A stretch of 54,531 nucleotides of DNA, from NCBI GenBank assembly GCA_017483605.1, contig JAFUWG010000050.1, positions 1-54,531 on the forward strand, given 5' to 3'. Each line of letters starts with the position of its first letter. Within the stretch, counting starts at the first letter, position 1. The position numbers and the translations under genes were made by a program. Origin of the DNA: Bacteroidaceae bacterium (GTDB taxonomy: Bacteria; Bacteroidota; Bacteroidia; Bacteroidales; Bacteroidaceae). Positions 26,148 to 34,157 of the stretch are shown one piece after another. The notes below the pieces were generated by a model, which had not been told where the DNA came from, made no database searches, and worked only from the letters and a program-made list of their open reading frames with translations.

Positions 26148-26248
26148 AGAGTGAAAAGTGAAAAATCTAAGTTACTTGTGCAAATGAGTTGCCAACAACC
26201 CGAATGGTCGGTAACTTAAATTTTTCACTTTTCACTCTTCACTTTTCA
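26136..26248. repeat. Hairpin element, AGTGAAA heptamer family
   Basis: Left arm AGTGAAAAGTGAAGAGTGAA and on to 26174; right arm TTTTTCACTTTTCACTCTTC and on to 26248. The loop contains TTGCCAACAACCCGAATGGT then CGG; read on the other strand it includes ACCATTCGGGTTGTTGG, close to the loops at 17589 and 21435. It overlaps the 3' end of the aminotransferase gene and fills the gap to paaK paralogue 2. A half copy lies at 49926. Confidence 0.8.
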
Positions 26249-26263
26249 GTTTAGAATTAAATC

Positions 26264-27580
26264 ATGGACGATAAATCACCTTACCTTCATCCGCAATACG
26301 AGACGCTGTCTCGTGAGGAACTGAACAAGTTGCAACTGGAACGTCTGCAAGCCACCGTGAAGCACTGCATGAACTCGCCGTTCTACAAGCAGCGTTTCGA
26401 GGAAGCAGGACTGAAACCCGAGGACATCCAGAGCCTCGACGACATCCGCAAGATACCTTTCACCACCAAGCAAGACCTGCGTGACACCTACCCCTTCGGC
26501 ATCGCCAGTGTGCCACTCCGCGAGTGTGTGCGTCTGCACTCCTCATCAGGCACCACAGGCAACCCGACCGTCATCCTCCACACGAAGAAAGACCTCGACG
26601 AATGGGCAAACCAAGTGGCTCGCAACCTCTGGATGGTGGGGCTGCGTCCTGACGATGTGTTCCAGAACTCCAGTGGCTACGGCATGTTCACAGGCGGTCT
26701 CGGATTCCAGTATGGAGCCGAGAAACTCGGAATGCTCACCGTGCCCGCTGCGGCTGGCAACTCGCTGCGTCAGATCAAGTTCATCAAGGATTTCGGCACC
26801 ACCGCCATCCATGCTGTGCCCAGTTACGTGACCCGTCTCTACGAGGTGATGCAGCAGGAAGGCGTTGACCCTCGCAAGGACACGAAGTTGAAGGTGCTTG
26901 CCATCGGTGCCGAGCCTCACTCGGAGGAACAGCGCAAACGTATCGAGGACATGATGGGCGTGAAGGCTTACAACTCGTTCGGCATGAGCGAGATGTGCGG
27001 TCCTGGGGTGGGCTTCGAGTGCAAGGAGCAGAACGGTCTCCACTTCTGGGAGGACTACTACATCGTGGAGATTGTCAACCCTGAGACGTTGGAGCCTGTG
27101 AAGGACGGCGAGATTGGCGAACTGGTGCTCACCACGCTGTGCCGCGAGGCAATGCCGCTGCTCCGCTACCGCACCCGCGACTTGACCCGTGTGCTGGGTC
27201 GCACCTGCCCATGCGGACGCAACCACATCCGCCTCGACCGTATGCGTGGACGTAGCGACGACATGATGGTGCTGCGTGGCGTGAACATCTTCCCGATTCA
27301 GATTGAGAAGATTCTCATGCAGTTCAAGGAACTCGCCAGCAACTACCTCATCACCCTCACGACCGACGAGGACAATGACAACATGACCGTGGAAGTGGAA
27401 CTCGAAGAACTCTTCACCGACGACTTCCAGCGTCTCCTCTCGCTGGAGAAAGAAATCAAGCGTCGCCTGAAGGACGAAATTCTGCTCACCCCACACGTGA
27501 AACTCGTACCAAAGGGCACCCTGCCTGTCAGCGAAGGCAAGGCTGTCCGCGTAGTCGATAAACGTAAAGTATATCAATAA
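26264..27580 (+). CDS. paaK: Phenylacetate-CoA ligase, paralogue 2
   Basis: A 438-residue ligase with the same architecture as the protein at 21579-22895. The P-loop is SSGTTGNPTV, with Asn in place of the usual Lys; the remaining motifs are SFGMSEMCGPGVGFEC, LRYRTRDL, and the C-terminal catalytic lysine in SEGKAVRVVDKRK. Having two paralogues in one locus suggests different arylacetates (for example phenylacetate and indoleacetate or 4-hydroxyphenylacetate). It is followed after two bases by the ACT gene, so the two are almost certainly co-translated. Confidence 0.92.
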   Translation: MDDKSPYLHPQYETLSREELNKLQLERLQATVKHCMNSPFYKQRFEEAGLKPEDIQSLDDIRKIPFTTKQDLRDTYPFGIASVPLRECVRLHSSSGTTGNPTVILHTKKDLDEWANQVARNLWMVGLRPDDVFQNSSGYGMFTGGLGFQYGAEKLGMLTVPAAAGNSLRQIKFIKDFGTTAIHAVPSYVTRLYEVMQQEGVDPRKDTKLKVLAIGAEPHSEEQRKRIEDMMGVKAYNSFGMSEMCGPGVGFECKEQNGLHFWEDYYIVEIVNPETLEPVKDGEIGELVLTTLCREAMPLLRYRTRDLTRVLGRTCPCGRNHIRLDRMRGRSDDMMVLRGVNIFPIQIEKILMQFKELASNYLITLTTDEDNDNMTVEVELEELFTDDFQRLLSLEKEIKRRLKDEILLTPHVKLVPKGTLPVSEGKAVRVVDKRKVYQ

Positions 27581-27582
27581 CC

Positions 27583-28002
27583 ATGACCATCAAGCAACTT
27601 TCCATCTTCATCGAGAACAAGGGGGGCACACTCATCAAGGTTCTCGACCTGCTCAGCAAGGCAGGCATACAGATTATCGCCTCCACCATTGCCGACACCA
27701 AGGACTACGGCATCTACCGCCTGCTGACCGACAATCCGCCACAGGCATACCTCATTCTGAAAGAGACGGGCATCAACGTGCAACTCTCCGACGTCTTTGC
27801 CCTCAGCATCGACGACCAGCCCGGACGTGCCGCCGAAGCCGTCAAGCGGATTTCCGATGCTGGCGTGAGCATCCTCTATCTCTACTCCTTCCTCTGGCAA
27901 GGCAAGGGTGTCCTCGTCTTCCGTGCCGACCAGGCAGAGAAAGCCAAGGAGACCATCATGCTCGGCAAGATGACCTTCCTCACCGAAAACGATTTCAAGT
28001 AA
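27583..28002 (+). CDS. ACT-domain protein, tandem ACT
   Basis: A 139-residue protein made of two ACT-like halves (KQLSIFIENKGGTLIKVLDL at the start; LSIDDQPGRAAEAVKRISDA near 70). ACT domains bind amino acids, and this short type is commonly found next to paaK and iorAB. It may sense an aromatic amino acid and modulate the ligase or transcription; the ligand is unknown. Two bases separate it from paaK and six from the next gene. Confidence 0.85.
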   Translation: MTIKQLSIFIENKGGTLIKVLDLLSKAGIQIIASTIADTKDYGIYRLLTDNPPQAYLILKETGINVQLSDVFALSIDDQPGRAAEAVKRISDAGVSILYLYSFLWQGKGVLVFRADQAEKAKETIMLGKMTFLTENDFK

Positions 28003-28008
28003 TCGACC

Positions 28009-28422
28009 ATGACCCTGCTTGACAATCTCAACACCAACGACCGCTTCGCCCACAGCATCGGGGCACAACTCACCGAGGTGCGTGAAGGCTATGCCCGTGC
28101 GGAACTGACGGTGGAGGAACGGCACCTGAACGGGGCTGGTGTGTGTCAGGGTGGTGTGATGTACACCCTTGCCGACCTTGCCTTTGCCGGAGTCGCCAAC
28201 TGTCACGGCACCCTCACACTGGGCATCAGCAACACCATCACGTTTCTGAAATCAGGACAGTTGGGCGACCGCATCATTGCGGAATGCACGGAAGTGTATG
28301 ACCACCACAAACTGCCCTACTGCGACATGAAAGTTACCAACCAGGACGGTGAACTGCTGGCGGTGATGACGGGGCTTGCCTATCGGATGAGGAGAGATTT
28401 TCCGTTTGAAGCATTGATGTAA
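28009..28422 (+). CDS. Hotdog-fold thioesterase (PaaI type)
   Basis: A 137-residue hotdog protein similar to PaaI thioesterases. The helix-start segment GAGVCQGGVMYTLADLAFAGV carries the family H/Q-G-G-x-x-x-x-L-A-D pattern (here QGGVMYTLAD, with the catalytic-type Asp), and the C-terminal strands match CDMKVTNQDGELLAVMTGLA. It would hydrolyse aryl-acetyl-CoA, releasing CoA if the pathway stalls. It is in the same operon as paaK and ACT. Confidence 0.86.
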   Translation: MTLLDNLNTNDRFAHSIGAQLTEVREGYARAELTVEERHLNGAGVCQGGVMYTLADLAFAGVANCHGTLTLGISNTITFLKSGQLGDRIIAECTEVYDHHKLPYCDMKVTNQDGELLAVMTGLAYRMRRDFPFEALM

Positions 28423-28424
28423 GA

Positions 28425-29144
28425 ATGATTGAGATAAAACTGGACGTACACACCCACACCATCGTGTCAGGTCATGCTTTCAGCACCCTCAACGAAATGA
28501 TTCAGGAGGCGCAGAAGCATCACCTGACACTGTTTGGTGTGACCGAACATGGCCCTGCCATCCCTGGCACCTGCCACCCCATCTACTTTCGCAACATGCA
28601 CGTCGTGCCACGACAGTACGGCAACATGCGGCTGCTGATGGGAGCAGAACTGAACATCATCGACTATGAGGGGAATGTTGACATCACCGACCCCGAAGAG
28701 ATTGACTGCATGGACCACATCATCGCAGGGCTGCACTCCCGCTGCTACACCGACGGCACACGTCAGCAGAACACCTCTGCCCTGCTTGGTGCCATCGAGA
28801 ACCCACACATCCACATCATCTCCCACCCATGCGACGGCACAGCGTCCGACTTCGACATTGAGGCTGTGGTCTTGGCTGCCAAACGCACCAACACCCTGCT
28901 GGAACTGAACAGCAGTTCGCTCAACCCTGCCCGTCATAAGAAGCTGGCTCACCCCATGTTTGTGGAGATGTTGCGTCTGTGCAAACAACACGACGTGCCC
29001 ATCATCCTCGGCAGCGACGCCCACCACACGTCCGCCATCTGCGACTATCGCTACGCCCTGCCACTGCTGACAGAGACGGCATTCCCCGACGAACTCATCA
29101 TCAACGACAAACCCAATGATTTTCTGAGACTTATCGCGAAATAA
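28425..29144 (+). CDS. PHP-domain phosphatase (YcdX-like)
   Basis: A 239-residue metal-dependent phosphoesterase of the PHP family. Metal ligands are visible in DVHTHTIVSGHAFST, VTEHGPA, MGAELNIID, GLHSR, ISHPCDG and GSDAHHTSAICDY. Length and motif order fit the YcdX subgroup, which uses three metal ions. The substrate is unknown. It begins two bases after the thioesterase stop and ends inside the convergent 5'-nucleotidase gene with a 14-base overlap. Confidence 0.88.
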   Translation: MIEIKLDVHTHTIVSGHAFSTLNEMIQEAQKHHLTLFGVTEHGPAIPGTCHPIYFRNMHVVPRQYGNMRLLMGAELNIIDYEGNVDITDPEEIDCMDHIIAGLHSRCYTDGTRQQNTSALLGAIENPHIHIISHPCDGTASDFDIEAVVLAAKRTNTLLELNSSSLNPARHKKLAHPMFVEMLRLCKQHDVPIILGSDAHHTSAICDYRYALPLLTETAFPDELIINDKPNDFLRLIAK

Positions 29145-30549
29145 CCTCGATACGTCTCTTGCCGGCATAATCGACCGTCTCCCGTTTCTCCAGATAGCGG
29201 AGAATCAGGTCGCTCGTCTGCACGCCTAAACCCTCACCCTCGAAGGTGCCGCACAACGTCTGGATATAGTTGCTCGTGCCCACCTTGTACTTCTTCTTCA
29301 GGTCAAACTTCTTGCCATCCTCGGTGGTCATCACGATGCTCTTGCTGCGAGTGCTGTCGTTCGGATCGATGGTCAGCACATACTTCACCCCCGACACGAA
29401 AGGAGCCACCGTCTCGTCATTGTCGCGACACTCCATGATGAAGTCAGCCAACTGTCTGCCTGTCATCTCCATCACCATCGCCTCGTTGCCGAACGGGTCG
29501 AGCCGCAACACATCGCCCACCGTGATGGGACCAGCAGGAAACTCGCTGAAACGCACACCGCCACCATTCTGCACATATACATCACAGCCACCCTCCTCAC
29601 GCATTGCATCCGCCATCAGGCAGCCCAGTTCCTCCACGTCCGTCAACGACCTTTCTACTCTGCAAATCACTCGCTTCATCTCCTCGTTCTGATGGAAGAA
29701 ATCCACCATCGCCCCCACCACCTCGTTCTCACCTCGATGGTGGACAATGTCGATAATCTCCGACTCACGACTCACCACCTTTCCGTCCTCCAAGCCAATC
29801 TTTACCAACGTGGCGAACCGCACCTTGCTCTTGCTCTGCGTGATGAGCACATTGTTGTGGAACGTGTTGGCATCCACCAACAGGTGCGTGTGACCACCCA
29901 GAATGGCGTCAAACCAAGGGTACAGATTTGCCGTCTCCACGTCAGCATAATAGCCATCGTGACTCAGCAGCACCAGCACGTCACACTCCTTCCGCATCCA
30001 CTCATACTGCCCAATCATCTCGTTCGCACGGGTGAACTTGATGCCTCTCACATTGTCGGGATGGCAATCGGGAATGCCATGCACACCCAACTGAATCACC
30101 CCCAAAACTCCCAGACGGACACCCTCCACATCGAAAAACTGGCAGGGCAACACATGCAGATTCATCGAGTCGGGAGCCTCCATGTTGGCACACAGATAGC
30201 GGAAATTGCTCCGCCGCATCTGACGGCGAAAGCCCTCCACCTTGCTGTCCCACTCGTGGTTGCCAATCGCCGAAGCCGCCACACCAATCTGATTCATCAG
30301 AGCCGTCATCGGATAGGAAGGGTCGGGATATCGGTCATTGTAGGGGTTACCCGTGCGGTTGTCACCCGCCGAAAAGACCAACAACTGCGGATACTGCTCA
30401 CGAAGACTGTCCACCACGTGCGACAACTTGGGGAAATTCTCTATCACCGCGTGCATGTCATTCAGCGTCAGAATCACCACCTCTTTCTTCTGTGCCACCA
30501 TCGTCAGAGACAGGCACAGCAAGGCTACCATCGTCAATACTTTTTTCAT
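29131..30549 (-). CDS. 5'-nucleotidase / metallophosphatase, secreted
   Basis: A 472-residue periplasmic enzyme of the UshA/5'-nucleotidase family. Signal peptide about 1-20. Calcineurin-like domain with metal ligands in LTLNDMHAV, SAGDNRTGNPYND, AIGNHEWD, LLSHDG and LGGHTH. C-terminal 5'-nucleotidase domain (about 280-472) with VQNGGGVRF and DPFGNEAMVMEMTG. Both domains are in one polypeptide. The ATG at 30549 was chosen because it begins the signal peptide; the frame extends upstream to 30711 into the tRNA-Phe gene, which is not plausible. It hydrolyses nucleotides or nucleotide sugars. Confidence 0.9.
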   Translation of the reverse strand: MKKVLTMVALLCLSLTMVAQKKEVVILTLNDMHAVIENFPKLSHVVDSLREQYPQLLVFSAGDNRTGNPYNDRYPDPSYPMTALMNQIGVAASAIGNHEWDSKVEGFRRQMRRSNFRYLCANMEAPDSMNLHVLPCQFFDVEGVRLGVLGVIQLGVHGIPDCHPDNVRGIKFTRANEMIGQYEWMRKECDVLVLLSHDGYYADVETANLYPWFDAILGGHTHLLVDANTFHNNVLITQSKSKVRFATLVKIGLEDGKVVSRESEIIDIVHHRGENEVVGAMVDFFHQNEEMKRVICRVERSLTDVEELGCLMADAMREEGGCDVYVQNGGGVRFSEFPAGPITVGDVLRLDPFGNEAMVMEMTGRQLADFIMECRDNDETVAPFVSGVKYVLTIDPNDSTRSKSIVMTTEDGKKFDLKKKYKVGTSNYIQTLCGTFEGEGLGVQTSDLILRYLEKRETVDYAGKRRIEVISR

Positions 30550-30639
30550 TGTTTTCCTTGTTTTTACGATTGATTTTCTCCACAAAGTTAAGAAAACCAT
30601 CACAAAAAACACCACAAACACAAAAAAAAGTGTCAAAAG

Positions 30640-30671
30640 TTTGGTCAGTAACCAAAAAAGCCCTACCTTTG
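30640..30671 (+). promoter_or_regulatory. Promoter of tRNA-Phe
   Basis: TTTG (30640-30643), 20 bases, then TACCTTTG (30664-30671), followed by CACTCGC exactly as at the other tRNA promoter (1600-1614). Confidence 0.8.
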
Positions 30672-30703
30672 CACTCGCTAAACGAAAGTTCAGCCCCAAA
30701 CAA

Positions 30704-30776
30704 GGTGCCATAGCTCAGTTGGTAGAGCATCGGACTGAAAATCCGTGTGTCCCCGGTTCGAATCCTGGTGGTACCA
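30704..30776 (+). tRNA. tRNA-Phe (anticodon GAA)
   Basis: Acceptor GGTGCCA/TGGTACC; D arm GCTC...GAGC; anticodon loop CTGAAAA with GAA; T loop TTCGAAT. The CCA end is not encoded. The T stem has one C-U mismatch (CCCGG/CCTGG). A short T-rich hairpin (AACGCTAACTC... GGGTTAGCGTTTT) after it (about 30785-30818) probably terminates transcription. Confidence 0.93.
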
Positions 30777-30864
30777 CATCAAAAAACGCTAACTCTTTCA
30801 AAAAGGGTTAGCGTTTTCTCTGTTTTTGTATCCTTCCTCCGTATCAGTATGGAGGAGAGGGGGC

Positions 30865-32802
30865 TTAGAAACCTTTTGACTTGATGGTCCAGCCGTCGAA
30901 GTCGGTGAGGTCGGGCTTGAGGAAGGTGGAGGCGTTGGCCTTCTTGCCCTTGAGTTGCCAGTCGAGCCAGCGGAGGGCAAGGACTGCGTTGCTGCCACCG
31001 TGGGGCTGACCATAGGTGCCGCCATGACCGGATTGGGTGTTGTCGGCAAGGACAACAGGCACTTTGCTGATGGATTCGTAGTCGATTTGTGCGTTCTGGT
31101 ATGCCACGTCGGTGGTGCCACCTGTCATGTAGAGAATGGGCTGATGGAGATTGAGGAGCGATGCGGGACTGGCTCCTGCCATGCTCATCTTGCCCATGCC
31201 TGCATTGAAGATGATGCAGGTCTTGATGTTGGGATTGCCACAATTGTAGAGCGTCTGGGCACCTCCGCAAGAGTGGCCACCTGCGGCAATCTTCTTGGGG
31301 TCGAGCAAGCCATAGTATTTGCTACCTTTGGTCTTTGTCTGACGGAGCACCCACTGCAGAGCCTCGTCGAGCATTTCTGACTGAGTGGAATTCTCGTTAC
31401 GGTCGAACTGCTTCTGCTGAAGTTCGCCGATGGCGACGACCATGTAGCCGTGAGAGGCGATATGGTTGAGCATGTTCTCATAGCCGACACTCGAATCCAT
31501 GCAGGCACCATTGGCAAAAAGAAGGACGGGAAGTTTACCTTCGGCCTTGACGGCTGCCGACATGTCTTGCGGGCGATAAATGGTGAAGCCCGGGAGGGTT
31601 TCTTCTGATTCCACCACGGCTTTGTAGGCTCCTGCACCACCCTCTTCAACGACTTTGCTCTGCACCTTGAAGAGTTTTGGAGCGGTCAGTCCCAAGAACT
31701 TGCGGGCATTCATCCAAGTGTGTCCGCCTGTGGTGTCGAACTGCTCGAAACGGATGCCTTTCTGCTGGAAGAGGGCTTCGTTGGTGTGGACACCTTCGAG
31801 GAGGAAGTCGCTGCTGCCGACTCCGAACCAGATGAGCCGATAAAGGTCGTTGGTCTTGTCGGGATGATTGATAAGGTCGCCAAACTGCTGCTCATAGACC
31901 TCGTTGGTCAGGTAGGCGCTGTAGGCACACACCGAGGCGAACTGGTCGGAAAGTCGGAACGCCGTGTAGAGTGCTTCGCCACCACCACGGGAGAAACCTG
32001 CGATGGCTCGGTTTTCACGTTCGGTCTTCGTGCGGAAATTCTTCTCGACGTATGGCATGATGCACTCTTTCATCTCCTGCGAGAAAATCTCATAGCACTT
32101 GGTGGCTTCGGGAGAAGAGGGACGCGGATTGCCCGTGTTCATGTTGCCGTAGGGCATCACCACAATCATCTTGTTGGCTTTGCCACTCAGAATGAGGTTG
32201 TCCATGATGTCGTTGGTGCGACCCGCCTTGTACCAAGTCTCTTCGGTATCAGTTGTGCCGCTGACGAGGTAGAAGACGGGATAATGGCGCTGGGCATCGC
32301 GGTCGTAATCGGCAGGGGTATAGACGAGCAGACGACGATTTTCCTTCAAGACTGTGGAGTAGTAATTGCAATAGTGGACCTTGCCATGCGGGATGTTCCG
32401 TTCGGTGTAGAGCATGTCGGGATTGGGCATCACCAAGAGGCTCGCCTTGAAAAGTTCGTTGGGGAAGACTTCCTTGTTATTGGGGTCACTCACCTGCTGT
32501 CCGTCCACCACGAAATTGTAGGGATAGATGTCTGCCACCTCGGGGTGAAGCGTCACCTTCCAAAGTCCAGAGGCTTCGTCCTTCACCATCGGCGTGTTAG
32601 GGCAGAACTGGCTGCTCAATTCCACCTTCTTTGCCTGCGGAGCAAAAAGGCGAAAAGTCACATCGCCCTCGGGAGAGATTTCGGGGGATTTCACACTTTC
32701 GAACCACTCCATTCGTGGGGTTCGGTTTTGGGTCTCTTGGGCTTGTGTCATGCTCAGCCCACACACAGCCATCCATGCTGTCAAGAAAAAAATCTTTTTC
32801 AT
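30865..32802 (-). CDS. Two-domain secreted esterase
   Basis: A 645-residue protein with signal peptide (1-21, ending MTQAQ). An N-terminal early-set domain (about 35-125, as in CE1-associated esterases) is followed by a CE1-like alpha/beta hydrolase (about 130-370) with nucleophile Ser271 in AIAGFSRGGG and histidine His361 in TTGGHTW. A second alpha/beta hydrolase follows (about 395-645) with Ser511 in AAGGHSCGGA and a probable histidine in SGHGG. It would remove ester decorations (feruloyl or acetyl) from plant polysaccharide. Two complete hydrolase units in one chain are notable. No PUL genes flank it directly. Confidence 0.85.
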   Translation of the reverse strand: MKKIFFLTAWMAVCGLSMTQAQETQNRTPRMEWFESVKSPEISPEGDVTFRLFAPQAKKVELSSQFCPNTPMVKDEASGLWKVTLHPEVADIYPYNFVVDGQQVSDPNNKEVFPNELFKASLLVMPNPDMLYTERNIPHGKVHYCNYYSTVLKENRRLLVYTPADYDRDAQRHYPVFYLVSGTTDTEETWYKAGRTNDIMDNLILSGKANKMIVVMPYGNMNTGNPRPSSPEATKCYEIFSQEMKECIMPYVEKNFRTKTERENRAIAGFSRGGGEALYTAFRLSDQFASVCAYSAYLTNEVYEQQFGDLINHPDKTNDLYRLIWFGVGSSDFLLEGVHTNEALFQQKGIRFEQFDTTGGHTWMNARKFLGLTAPKLFKVQSKVVEEGGAGAYKAVVESEETLPGFTIYRPQDMSAAVKAEGKLPVLLFANGACMDSSVGYENMLNHIASHGYMVVAIGELQQKQFDRNENSTQSEMLDEALQWVLRQTKTKGSKYYGLLDPKKIAAGGHSCGGAQTLYNCGNPNIKTCIIFNAGMGKMSMAGASPASLLNLHQPILYMTGGTTDVAYQNAQIDYESISKVPVVLADNTQSGHGGTYGQPHGGSNAVLALRWLDWQLKGKKANASTFLKPDLTDFDGWTIKSKGF

Positions 32803-32920
32803 GTTCCTCTATGTTTTGGTATTGAATCCGCTGCAAAAATACGGCTTTTTCGTCAAATGCTTTTTCACAAAATGTACAAATCCTTTCATTTTTCAATCTT
32901 CATCGCCTATGTAGGCACAC

Positions 32921-32955
32921 AAAAAACGGGCAGAAGCATAAACTTCCACCCGTTA
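32921..32955 (-). terminator. Terminator of the MaoC-like gene
   Basis: On the minus strand the arms AACGGG-TG-GAAG and CTTC-TG-CCCGTT are followed by TTTTGTG, 42 bases past the stop codon at 32997. Confidence 0.65.
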
Positions 32956-32996
32956 TGTTTCCAACGCACCGAGATGTGTACGCAGCGATGCTCCTA

Positions 32997-33461
32997 CTAT
33001 TCGAAATAGTACAAGAATGTGGCGAGACCTTCGAGGGCTTGCTTCTTCTGGTCCTCGATTTCGAGTTTAAACTTGATTTGAGCCTTGCAGATGCCGCGGA
33101 TGTTGGAGATGTCGTGAAGGGATGCTGTGAGACGGACACGCTGACCGGAAAGAACCGGCTGTCCGAACTTCATCTGATCCATTCCGTAGTTGACGAGCAT
33201 CTTGACGTTGTTCACCTGAATAATCTCCTGCCACAGATGAGGGAGGAGGGAAAGGGTGAGATAGCCGTGAGCGATGGTGGACTTGTAGGGACTTTCCACC
33301 TTCGCACGCTCGGTGTCAACATGTATCCACTGGTGGTCAAGCGTGGCATCGGCAAAGAGGTTGATACGCTCCTGAGAGACTTCGAGCCATTCGCTCTGAC
33401 CTATCACCTCGCCCAGATGGGAGGCAAACTCGTCGTATGAATTGACAATAAGCTTTTCCAT
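32997..33461 (-). CDS. MaoC-like (R)-specific enoyl-CoA hydratase
   Basis: A 154-residue hotdog-fold protein. The hydratase motif is FADATLDHQWIHVDTERA (about 36-53), with Asp and His of the catalytic dyad, and STIAHGYLTLSLLP follows. It hydrates trans-2-enoyl-CoA or a related thioester; the pathway is not clear from neighbours (tRNA and esterase on one side, rplS on the other). It is probably monocistronic. A TACCTTTG on the minus strand (33499-33492) is a candidate -7 element. Confidence 0.87.
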   Translation of the reverse strand: MEKLIVNSYDEFASHLGEVIGQSEWLEVSQERINLFADATLDHQWIHVDTERAKVESPYKSTIAHGYLTLSLLPHLWQEIIQVNNVKMLVNYGMDQMKFGQPVLSGQRVRLTASLHDISNIRGICKAQIKFKLEIEDQKKQALEGLATFLYYFE

Positions 33462-33508
33462 ATATTCGTTTACTTCTGTTTTTTAATCATGCAAAGGTAA
33501 ATAAAAAT

Positions 33509-33563
33509 TGGGAATGAAGAACGAAGAATGAAGAATTATTTTCGAAAAAGGAAAGAAAAAAGA
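33509..33563. repeat. TGAAGAA tandem element (copy near maoC)
   Basis: AATGAAGAACGAAGAATGAAG, then AATTATTTTCGAAAAAGGAAAG. It shares about 40 aligned bases with 34099-34155, on the other side of rplS. Confidence 0.65.
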
Positions 33564-33587
33564 GAGAATTGGAGTAATTCTCTCTTT
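33559..33587 (-). terminator. Terminator of rplS
   Basis: AAAGAGAGAATT, then GGAGT, then AATTCTCTCTTT: a 12-bp perfect stem with A-rich and T-rich ends, 22 bases past the rplS stop on the minus strand. Confidence 0.8.
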
Positions 33588-33608
33588 GCTTCGTCATGTT
33601 TCGGAGGA

Positions 33609-33989
33609 TTAAGCCTCGATGTTCTTTTTACCTGAGAGCTTTTCCTTGATACGGGCTTTCTTACCTGTGAGTTTGCGGAGATAATAGAGTTTAGCACGAC
33701 GAACCTTACCAATCTTGTTCACCTCGATAGAATCGATGTTGGGTGAATCGAGTGGGAAGATACGCTCAACGCCTACTGTGCCAGACATCTTGCGAACAGT
33801 GAAACGCTTCTTGTCTTCATGTCCTGCAACCTTGATGACGACACCACGGTAAAGTTGGATACGCTCTTTGCTACCTTCGACAATCTTGTAAGCGACGGTT
33901 ACAGTATCACCTGCCTTGAACTGAGGGAACTGCTTTGGCTCTGAAGTCTGCATTGCTTCCTGAGCCACTTTAATTAAATCTACTGCCAT
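33609..33989 (-). CDS. rplS: Ribosomal protein L19
   Basis: A 126-residue large-subunit ribosomal protein. The L19 core is clear: [55 protein letters not shown], and [20 protein letters not shown] near the C-terminus. The start is the ATG giving [10 protein letters not shown]; the frame extends upstream to 34046 without family similarity. The minus-strand TACCTTTG at 34093-34086 gives a leader of about 90 bases, where autoregulation could occur; I did not identify a known leader motif. Confidence 0.97.
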   Translation of the reverse strand: MAVDLIKVAQEAMQTSEPKQFPQFKAGDTVTVAYKIVEGSKERIQLYRGVVIKVAGHEDKKRFTVRKMSGTVGVERIFPLDSPNIDSIEVNKIGKVRRAKLYYLRKLTGKKARIKEKLSGKKNIEA

Positions 33990-34098
33990 TTTTTGGATGA
34001 TTTGTTTGTTAATTAAAGAGTTACAACGAAGCATTCTCTGGAGCACTCAACCTCCTTTAGACAGCGGCTTCGCCAAAAACGGTTGCAAAGGTAAGAAA

Positions 34099-34155
34099 AA
34101 ATGAAGAATAAAGAACGATGAATGAAGAATTATTTTTGAAAAAAGGTGAAAAAAG
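34099..34155. repeat. TGAAGAA tandem element (copy near GH97)
   Basis: ATGAAGAATAAAGAACGATG, then AATGAAGAATTATTTTTGAA. It is closely similar to 33509-33563 and lies between the GH97 stop and the rplS promoter. Confidence 0.65.
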
Positions 34156-34157
34156 TC

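Noticed and set aside
32380-32400. CCATGCGGGATGTT inside the esterase gene as another hairpin loop motif
   Set aside because: It lies in conserved coding sequence without complementary arms, so the match is taken as chance.
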